Origin: Sulfurimonas sp.
Lineage (GTDB): Bacteria > Campylobacterota > Campylobacteria > Campylobacterales > Sulfurimonadaceae
Direction of reading: 5' to 3'
Assembly (NCBI GenBank): GCA_024762745.1
Contig: JANTGV010000043.1
Coordinates: 1 to 7,803 of the forward strand
Length of the DNA: 7,803 bases
Part shown: positions 1 to 5,693 of the stretch, piece after piece
Layout: every line of letters begins with the position of its first letter
Position numbering within the stretch: position 1 is the first letter of the stretch
The notes under the pieces: model-generated
The model's input: only the letters and a program-made list of their open reading frames with translations
Databases searched by the model: none
What the model was told of the DNA's origin: nothing
Translations under genes and position numbers: made by a program

Positions 1-1592
1 TATTTATACTTATTATTTTTGTTGGCTATAGAGTTATACATGATACGATTACTCAAAAGCATGAAAAAGAAGTTCAAACACTTGTGCTAGATGTGGAGAA
101 TAGAACTCATAGATTAATATCTAAACTTCTATATCAATACACTCTGCAACAAAATATATTGATTGATAAACATAAAGAGGTACTTACTTACCTTGATAAA
201 AACTCTTATAATATAAACTTAGAAGAGATAAAAAAACGCATTAACAGAGGGCATGAAAACTCCCCATATGAGATATACATTACAGATGAAAACTTAACAA
301 TCAAAAATACAACCTACAAGCCTGACATAGGCTTCAACCTACGTTTTGCAAAGAAGCAGTTTGACAAACATTATAATGATGAAGAGATAGGCTGTAGTAG
401 TCCCATACTAGAAAAAAACCTCAAAAGGTTTTTAAGTTATACAGATTCTTATTATGAGAAAAATAGTAATCCAAAAGCTGGAATTTTACAGGTAAGTTAT
501 AGTTATGGGGAGAGTATGGATCTCTTTTTGGACTTAAAAAAGCAGATATCTTTTCACAATAACAATACAGACTTAAAAGCATATGTTTTTGTTGATTATG
601 GATATAGGGATGAGTTGCCACAAGAAGATTTTTTAGTCTACAAACCTGATGTGAAAAAATTAAAATTTGCACTAAGAGAGAGTGTGGAGTTTATGAGTCA
701 GCTTAAAAGTGACAAAGTCATTAGCAAAAAGTTTCAAGAAAATAATGTACCATATAGAGGAATTTTTATCTCCTCTAAAAGTGTGATTATTGATGATGTC
801 CAAATTATCCACTCGATATTTATCGATGAGAGTCAGTTCATAAATGATTTAAACACTTTTAATATCTGGATGAGTATAGTTGCGTTTTTAGGAGTTATAG
901 CTATCTTTGTTATTAATGGCATAAGAAAAAAAGAGACAAGACTAAGTGAACAGGATAGGTTTGTTCAAAGCTCTATGCATGAGATTAAAACACCACTGAG
1001 TGTTATTACTCTCAATAATGAGCTTAGAGAGTTAGAGTTTGGTAAAGATGAGTACACCCAAGAGATAAATAATGCAGTCAAACTGTTAAAAATCTCCTAC
1101 GATGATATGAGTTTTGCCATTACAAAAGATGAGCTTGAGTATGAGCGTGAGATTTTAGAACTGGATGAAGTAGTTCACAGTAGAGTTGAGTACTTTAAAA
1201 CAGTTGCAAAAGTAAGCCAAAAAACTATAACACTAAAAATTGACAGTGAGTGTCACGTCGATATGTCAATGGTAGAGTTGATTAGGCTGATAGACAACAA
1301 CCTCTCAAACGCAATAAAATATAGCACTATTGACTCTAATATAGAGGTAGTACTTGAGGATAACATACTATCATTCCATAATGTAGGTAAAGAGATTAAT
1401 AATACTAAAGATGTGTTTGAGAAGTATTACAGAGAGAACGATGTTGTAGGTGGTCACGGTTTGGGTCTTAGTATCATAAGGGATGTTACTAAAAAATACT
1501 CTATTGGTGTTAAACTCACTTCAGACAGAGAGAGTGGTACAACTTTTAGGTATGAATTTCAATGCTATATGAATGGAACAACAGAAGATTAG
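1..1592 (+). CDS. Sensor histidine kinase, 5'-truncated by window edge
   Basis: This is a membrane-bound sensor kinase that should autophosphorylate on histidine and pass phosphate to the regulator encoded next. The frame is open to the left edge. The codons before the first GTG (84) encode a hydrophobic run, FILIIFVGYRVI, that looks like the end of a first transmembrane helix, so the true start lies outside the window. Numbering from GTG84, about 240 residues of extracytoplasmic sensor follow, then a second membrane helix at about 261-281 (IWMSIVAFLGVIAIFVINGI). No HAMP domain fits between this helix and the H-box (SSMHEIKTPL, His299). The N-box is NNLSNAIKYS (about 405-414) and the G2 box is GGHGLGL (456-462). 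The G1 box is degenerate, reading NVGKE (433-437) instead of DxGxG. The sensor resembles Cache-type domains only loosely, and its ligand is unknown. Kinase identity is secure; the signal is not. Confidence 0.93.
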   Translation, partial: FILIIFVGYRVIHDTITQKHEKEVQTLVLDVENRTHRLISKLLYQYTLQQNILIDKHKEVLTYLDKNSYNINLEEIKKRINRGHENSPYEIYITDENLTIKNTTYKPDIGFNLRFAKKQFDKHYNDEEIGCSSPILEKNLKRFLSYTDSYYEKNSNPKAGILQVSYSYGESMDLFLDLKKQISFHNNNTDLKAYVFVDYGYRDELPQEDFLVYKPDVKKLKFALRESVEFMSQLKSDKVISKKFQENNVPYRGIFISSKSVIIDDVQIIHSIFIDESQFINDLNTFNIWMSIVAFLGVIAIFVINGIRKKETRLSEQDRFVQSSMHEIKTPLSVITLNNELRELEFGKDEYTQEINNAVKLLKISYDDMSFAITKDELEYEREILELDEVVHSRVEYFKTVAKVSQKTITLKIDSECHVDMSMVELIRLIDNNLSNAIKYSTIDSNIEVVLEDNILSFHNVGKEINNTKDVFEKYYRENDVVGGHGLGLSIIRDVTKKYSIGVKLTSDRESGTTFRYEFQCYMNGTTED

Positions 1593-1595
1593 GGG
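1591..1595 (+). promoter_or_regulatory. Ribosome binding site deciding the response-regulator start
   Basis: AGGGG lies 6 bases before the ATG at 1602 and touches the TTG at 1596. The ATG is therefore the plausible start and the TTG is not. It overlaps the kinase stop codon (1590-1592), so the two genes may be translationally coupled. Confidence 0.7.
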
Positions 1596-1601
1596 TTGGA
1601 T

Positions 1602-2216
1602 ATGAAAATTTTACTTCTTGAAGATGATTTGGCTCTTAATAAAGCTATAAAAAAAGTAACGGAACTAGATGGTCATATGACTGTTACTTATATGGATGGT
1701 CGTGATGTTCTTGAGGGTATTGATGATGTTTATGACTTGTATATCTTGGACATAAATGTCCCTCATATAAATGGGCTGGAGCTTCTAGATATCATCTACT
1801 CTAAAAACAGTGACTCAAAAGTTATTATAATTAGTTCAAACGTAGATATGGCATCGATACAAAAAGCGTATAAGTTAGGATGTGTGGATTATCTGAAGAA
1901 GCCTTTTCATGTCGAAGAACTGAGAATTAAGATAGATAAATTAAATCAATTTAAATCAGATATCCTATCAAACATTCAGCTTAAAGAGGGTAGTTTTCTG
2001 ACAAAAAAAGAGAAAGCGCTGCTTCTCCTGCTCTCGAGTCATAGCAACAGTGTTGTCACATATGCGATGATAGAAAATAGTGTTTACAAAGATAGAGAGA
2101 TGAGCATGAACAGTGTACGGGCTTTAGTAAGGAGAGTTAGATTGAAATTGGTGGACGATATTATTCAAAATGTACTAGAAGAGGGTTATATGATGTCTGA
2201 GCAGGTGAAGAAATAG
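1602..2216 (+). CDS. OmpR/PhoB-type DNA-binding response regulator
   Basis: This cytoplasmic transcription factor is the likely partner of the kinase just upstream. With the ATG start it is 204 residues and begins MKILLLEDD. The receiver domain spans about 1-115: acidic pair Asp8/Asp9, phospho-acceptor Asp50 in LYILDINVPHINGLEL, switch Ser78 in IIISSN, and conserved Lys100 in the KKPF motif. The C-terminal part (about 130-204) has the layout of a short OmpR-type winged helix: a leading LTKKEKALLLLL helix, a recognition-helix-like segment MNSVRALVRRVRLKL, and a final hairpin ending EEGYMM. The spacing of 9 bases after the kinase and the one-base overlap with the receptor gene downstream indicate one operon. 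The receptor gene is the obvious candidate target, but no operator can be identified because the operon promoter lies outside the window. TTG at 1596 would add only two residues and sits on the Shine-Dalgarno sequence. Confidence 0.93.
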   Translation: MKILLLEDDLALNKAIKKVTELDGHMTVTYMDGRDVLEGIDDVYDLYILDINVPHINGLELLDIIYSKNSDSKVIIISSNVDMASIQKAYKLGCVDYLKKPFHVEELRIKIDKLNQFKSDILSNIQLKEGSFLTKKEKALLLLLSSHSNSVVTYAMIENSVYKDREMSMNSVRALVRRVRLKLVDDIIQNVLEEGYMMSEQVKK

Positions 2217-4105
2217 TGCTCAAGAGATTTTTAACACTCTCTATCATTGCGTTTCAGGTCTCATATGCTCTTGAGTTAGAAAAGATAACAGTAGAGGAGA
2301 AGTTACCAAAAGTATCAACCTTCATAGTTGATGAAGAGACTCAAATAGACAATAAAACTCTCTCAGAAAAACTTTTTAACAGTGTCATGATTAATGAGAC
2401 AGATAGTCATACAAACAGCAGTGTTATCTCGGTGAGAGGAAATAGCTTTAGAGCTACAGACTACTATGAAGATGGCGTACCTCTTTATAAGAGCTCAAAT
2501 GGTTATGTTGACCTCTCAATATACAGAGCCAATGATACTACTATAAAGATAAACGCAGGGGGCGCACAAGGAGTCTATGCTTCATCAGCAAGTGGTGGTG
2601 AGATAATTTTAGAGTCAAAAAAAGTAAAAGACGATTTTTATACTTCTGTTAGTACAACACTCTCCACTAATGAGATGTATGCAAACTTAGGTCTCTCTCA
2701 TAAAGATGATAGTTTCTACTGGAAGTTAGACCTAAATGGTATCCAAAGAGATTACTATAAACTATCAAGTGATTTTTTATATACGGATATTCAAAAAAGC
2801 AGAAAAAGAGTAAATTCAGATAAAGAGCAGTTTGATGGATCTTTGAAAGTGGGCTATGCTCTAGATGACTATTTAGATATTGCGTTTAAAGTGTCACATC
2901 TAAGGAGTGAATACGGAATTCCGGTACAGGTATATAACGAACCTTCCAACCTTTTTAACACAAACGCAGACTATACAAGAGTTGATGATAAAGAGTTGAC
3001 AAGTTATTGGTTTTATTACAACTATAAAAAGAGTGATGTCAAGCTTACTTTTCGAGCTTATTATGATCTGTATACAGATGTATATAACTTCTATGACTCT
3101 CCAAGCTTTACAGAGTTGAAGTATGATACCTCTAGATATAATGATTCAAGAGTGGGTGCTATCAGTTCACTAAATTATGATTATGACTCACAACATGAAG
3201 GTGTTTTTACTATAAGAGTTGACAGAGACATACATGAACAGGTAATTGAAGGTGACCCTACAGTAAAACACTATGAAGCTATAGAGAGCTCTTTCTCATA
3301 TATGCACAACTTTCAAGTGAATAGTGATTTACTTATAGCAGCATCTATGAAGTACAAGCAGCAAAATCTTAGAGAGTCTTATCAGTTTACAAGTGAAGAG
3401 ATAGAGTACAAAGATAATGAAGCAGTTGATTTTCAGCTAACATCTGAGTATAGAGCAGATAAAACGCAATCATATTATCTCTCTTTAGCGAAAAAGAGTA
3501 GGTTTGCTTCACTAACAGAGCTTTATCCATTTTTTCCATGGGATACACCAAATACTAATATGAAGCCTGAAGAGTCACAAAGCGTAGAGATAGGAGCGAA
3601 AGTCATACCTATAGAAGATACTATTGTAAACTTTTCACTTTTTTATAACAGGGTTGATGAGAAGATTGTATATGAGAACGGAGGTTATGCAAATGTAGAA
3701 GAGGCGGTGCTTCAGGGGTTTGAGACTAAGGTTTATAATCACACATTTGAAAATCATGAGATAGAACTATCATACGCCTATACAGATGCTAAAGATAAAA
3801 ATGATGTGAAAATAGTGCAGATACCAGAGTCTAAACTGCTACTGCAAGATGCAGTTGAACTTAACTCTAAAACTCATTTTAACCTCAGTTATCTCTATAT
3901 GAGTTCTATTGATGATATCTATAACTCTACAAGATATTCACTAGATGGATATTCATTAGTGGATATGCAAATCTCTTATGAGCCATCAAACAGCTTACAT
4001 TTAAAGACAGGTGTAAAAAACCTGCTTGATGAGAACTGGGAATATAGTCACGGTCAACCTGCTGCAGGTAGAAGCTTTTTTATAAGTATGAAATATGAGT
4101 ATTAA
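2216..4105 (+). CDS. TonB-dependent outer-membrane receptor
   Basis: This is a gated outer-membrane beta-barrel that should import a scarce ligand (siderophore, haem, cobalamin, metal complex or similar) using TonB-ExbBD energy. The GTG start overlaps the regulator stop as TAGTG and has AGGTGA 7 bases upstream. Residues 1-18 look like a signal peptide (MLKRFLTLSIIAFQVSYA), followed by a TonB-box-like EKITVEE at 22-28. The plug domain follows, with the motifs SVRGNSFRATDYYEDGVPLY and INAGGAQGVYASSASGGEIIL, the family's usual RG...DGVP and GxxSxxyGxxAxGGxI patterns. The rest reads as alternating amphipathic strands. The C-terminus has the family motif VKNLLDENWEYSHGQPAAGRSFF and ends in the aromatic Tyr629. 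At 629 residues it is in the shorter, BtuB- or copper-receptor-like size range rather than that of large hydroxamate receptors. That is not enough to name a ligand. Co-transcription with a two-component system suggests ligand- or stress-dependent induction. Confidence 0.92.
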   Translation: MLKRFLTLSIIAFQVSYALELEKITVEEKLPKVSTFIVDEETQIDNKTLSEKLFNSVMINETDSHTNSSVISVRGNSFRATDYYEDGVPLYKSSNGYVDLSIYRANDTTIKINAGGAQGVYASSASGGEIILESKKVKDDFYTSVSTTLSTNEMYANLGLSHKDDSFYWKLDLNGIQRDYYKLSSDFLYTDIQKSRKRVNSDKEQFDGSLKVGYALDDYLDIAFKVSHLRSEYGIPVQVYNEPSNLFNTNADYTRVDDKELTSYWFYYNYKKSDVKLTFRAYYDLYTDVYNFYDSPSFTELKYDTSRYNDSRVGAISSLNYDYDSQHEGVFTIRVDRDIHEQVIEGDPTVKHYEAIESSFSYMHNFQVNSDLLIAASMKYKQQNLRESYQFTSEEIEYKDNEAVDFQLTSEYRADKTQSYYLSLAKKSRFASLTELYPFFPWDTPNTNMKPEESQSVEIGAKVIPIEDTIVNFSLFYNRVDEKIVYENGGYANVEEAVLQGFETKVYNHTFENHEIELSYAYTDAKDKNDVKIVQIPESKLLLQDAVELNSKTHFNLSYLYMSSIDDIYNSTRYSLDGYSLVDMQISYEPSNSLHLKTGVKNLLDENWEYSHGQPAAGRSFFISMKYEY

Positions 4106-4110
4106 ACTCT

Positions 4111-4860
4111 TTAGTTCATAAACGCAATAAGCGAAGCGGTAACGGCAACATTGAGAGACTCTACTCCGCGTTTCATTGGAATGCTTATAGAGTCGTTGCA
4201 GAGCTTTTCAACTTCACCACTCACACCATCACTCTCATTTCCTAAAACATATATAGATTTCTCCACCGCGTTTACATCATAGATGCTGTTTTTTGCGTGA
4301 GAAGACAAGGCATATATTTTAGTATCGTTCAACTCCGGTAAAACTTCTTCTAAAGAGTTACAAAAATATATAGGAAGTTTAAAGAGTGTTCCGGCACTCG
4401 CTTTGATGACAAGTGGAGAAATTTTTGCAGAGCTTTTTTTTGGTAAGATAATCCCATCTATATTTCCAGCGGCACAACTTCTTATAATCATTCCAAGATT
4501 TTGAGGGTTCTGAATTCCATCAAGTGCAATGAGCCTAAACGCAGTCAGGTTTTGTATCTCTTTTGCATTTTGATAAGACTGAGCCATAATGTCTATCGCA
4601 ACACCTTGATCCTGCTTTGCGTTTTTGCTGATTCGGCTTAGTGCGTTTTTATCGTGAAAAGAGACTTCTACTCCTCTGCTCTTGGCAAGTGAAAGAATAG
4701 TCTTAATAGCTCCATCAGTTTTGTTTGACTCAGCCATATGCAGCTTGTGTATATCTACACTACTGTCTTGTAAAACCTCTATGACAACATTTCTACCATA
4801 GAGTGTAATTATTTTTTCGAAAAATGCTTTTTTATCTCTGTATTCTTGTGAATCTTTCAA
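4111..4860 (-). CDS. rlmB: SpoU/TrmH-family RNA 2'-O-ribose methyltransferase (RlmB-like)
   Basis: This SAM-dependent enzyme has a trefoil-knot (SPOUT) fold and methylates a ribose 2'-OH, in RlmB that of a guanosine in the 23S rRNA peptidyl-transferase region. At 249 residues it is close to the RlmB length. An N-terminal substrate-binding domain covers about 18-95 (YGRNVVIEVL, then KQDQGVAIDI). The three SpoU motifs are intact: motif 1 LDGIQNPQNLGMIIRS at about 113-128 with Asn118, Asn121 and Arg127; motif 2 VLGNESDGVS at about 205-214 with Glu209; motif 3 IPMKRGVESLNVAVTASL at about 227-244 with Ser235 and Asn237. The start is TTG at 4860, supported by AAGGA five bases upstream; no other credible start exists before the fold begins. 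It follows the YaaA gene by 9 bases. The exact RNA target (RlmB, TrmH or another paralogue) cannot be settled from the sequence alone. Confidence 0.9.
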   Translation of the reverse strand: MKDSQEYRDKKAFFEKIITLYGRNVVIEVLQDSSVDIHKLHMAESNKTDGAIKTILSLAKSRGVEVSFHDKNALSRISKNAKQDQGVAIDIMAQSYQNAKEIQNLTAFRLIALDGIQNPQNLGMIIRSCAAGNIDGIILPKKSSAKISPLVIKASAGTLFKLPIYFCNSLEEVLPELNDTKIYALSSHAKNSIYDVNAVEKSIYVLGNESDGVSGEVEKLCNDSISIPMKRGVESLNVAVTASLIAFMN

Positions 4861-4865
4861 ATCTG

Positions 4866-4870
4866 TCCTT
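4866..4870 (-). promoter_or_regulatory. Ribosome binding site supporting a TTG start
   Basis: On the minus strand AAGGA is followed by five bases and then TTG (4860-4858). Its first base is the last base of the upstream gene's TAA stop (4872-4870), which suggests translational coupling between the two genes. Confidence 0.65.
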
Positions 4871-5598
4871 TATTCAACGATATTATATACGATCTCGGTT
4901 TTGTTTTTTATCTTTTTAATCTCATGAACTTTGAGGTTTTCTATCTCTAGATTCATAAACTCTTCCATAGAAGAGATATTGTGTTTAGCTACTTCTCTTA
5001 AAACGATACCTCGATAAGCCTTAGCCCAGTGACTCACAGTTTTACCATTTTTTAAAAACTTTAGAGTTGTATACTCTTTATTTGATTTATAGAACTTGTC
5101 ATAATATCCAGCACGGAGGTCTAAAATATCATCTTTTGCTAGAAAGAGGTCGAGTTGATATGAAAATCTATCTTTATAAAATTTATCAGGGACTATGCTT
5201 CCTACGTTGTTACCCTGTTTTACTTTATAATTGGCGATAGTATCGCCACCAAGAATAGGACCATAGAGATTTGAGAAGATAATAGTGTTACATTTAAGAT
5301 ATTCTTGGGCCTTTTCATCAAGTGCTGCATACTCAAGATAATCATATGCTACACCTTGATACCTCTCTATAGCACTCATGAGTGGCGAGGAAAAAATATC
5401 CTGTATATATGGTTGACAGTCACTAAATTTTTTAATTCCAAAAAGATGAATAATCTCATCTTCATCGGCTTTTTTTACTATATTGTTGTATTCGTTGAGT
5501 ATATCTGCTCTTGCACTGTTTGAACCAAGAAGCTCTTTTGCATCGGCATCTCCACCGGAGTTTTTTCCTTCAGAGGGAGAAAATAAAATCTTTAACAT
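4870..5598 (-). CDS. yaaA: YaaA/DUF328 family protein (peroxide-stress type)
   Basis: In E. coli, YaaA is an H2O2-induced protein that limits free intracellular iron and binds DNA; its biochemical activity is still poorly defined. This 242-residue protein shows the family pattern in order: N-terminal MLKILFSPSEGKN (E. coli starts MLILISPAKT), RYQGVAYDYL at 79-88 (E. coli FKGDVYTGL), SNLYGPILGGDTIANYKVK at 109-127 (SGLYGVLRPLDLMQPYRLE), LDLRAGYYDKFY at about 159-170 (INLASDEYFKSV), and SHWAKAYRG at 189-197 (FYAKKARG). The start is the ATG at 5598, preceded by AAAGG seven bases upstream. A reading frame extends 41 codons further, but that extension has no family similarity and would run through the divergent promoter region into the neighbouring gene. 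It is the first gene of a two-gene operon with the RNA methyltransferase. Confidence 0.87.
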   Translation of the reverse strand: MLKILFSPSEGKNSGGDADAKELLGSNSARADILNEYNNIVKKADEDEIIHLFGIKKFSDCQPYIQDIFSSPLMSAIERYQGVAYDYLEYAALDEKAQEYLKCNTIIFSNLYGPILGGDTIANYKVKQGNNVGSIVPDKFYKDRFSYQLDLFLAKDDILDLRAGYYDKFYKSNKEYTTLKFLKNGKTVSHWAKAYRGIVLREVAKHNISSMEEFMNLEIENLKVHEIKKIKNKTEIVYNIVE

Positions 5599-5605
5599 TG
5601 AATAG

Positions 5606-5610
5606 CCTTT
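5606..5610 (-). promoter_or_regulatory. Ribosome binding site fixing the yaaA start
   Basis: AAAGG on the minus strand lies seven bases before the ATG at 5598. This supports the 242-residue product over the longer open frame. Confidence 0.6.
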
Positions 5611-5630
5611 AATTTTTGTAAAATAAATAA

Positions 5631-5639
5631 TGATATAAT
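5631..5639 (+). promoter_or_regulatory. Extended -10 promoter for the GAF/HD-GYP/PDEII gene
   Basis: TGATATAAT is an exact extended -10 (TGn plus TATAAT at 5634-5639). Transcription would begin near 5646 and leave a leader of roughly 48 bases before the ATG at 5694. No good -35 hexamer is visible; the upstream stretch is T- and A-rich, which is usual for Campylobacterota housekeeping promoters. Confidence 0.65.
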
Positions 5640-5647
5640 GGAGTGAG

Positions 5648-5653
5648 ATTATA
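5648..5653 (-). promoter_or_regulatory. Candidate -10 box for the yaaA operon
   Basis: The minus strand reads TATAAT from 5653 to 5648. Transcription would start near 5641 with a leader of about 42 bases before the yaaA ATG. No convincing -35 is present. This box faces the plus-strand -10 only 8 bp away. Confidence 0.5.
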
Positions 5654-5661
5654 CATCTACT

Positions 5662-5673
5662 TCCTAAATAGGA
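5662..5673. repeat. Short palindrome TCCTA-AA-TAGGA in the divergent region
   Basis: These are five-base perfect inverted arms around a two-base centre. It lies inside the leader of the plus-strand gene and just upstream of the minus-strand -10, where a dimeric repressor could act. It may equally be chance, since short palindromes are common in AT-rich DNA. Confidence 0.3.
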
Positions 5674-5693
5674 GCCTTTATTAGAGGATAGAT

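Noticed and set aside
84..86. GTG at 84 as the true kinase start
   Set aside because: The frame continues upstream through an apparent membrane helix, and there is no good ribosome binding site directly before 84.
421..672. 83-codon minus-strand open frame opposite the kinase sensor domain
   Set aside because: It is a shadow of the sensor-domain coding sequence, without any recognisable motif.
1596..1598. TTG at 1596 as the response-regulator start
   Set aside because: It abuts the AGGGG Shine-Dalgarno sequence, and the ATG at 1602 gives the normal receiver-domain beginning MKILLLEDD.
4097..4109. GAGT-ATTAA-ACTC hairpin as a bidirectional terminator
   Set aside because: The stem is only four A/T-containing pairs, spans the receptor stop codon, and has no proper T-tract on either side.
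5305..5523. 72-codon open frame on the plus strand inside yaaA
   Set aside because: It is antisense to a well-supported gene, is low-complexity and hydrophobic, has no family resemblance and no ribosome binding site of note.
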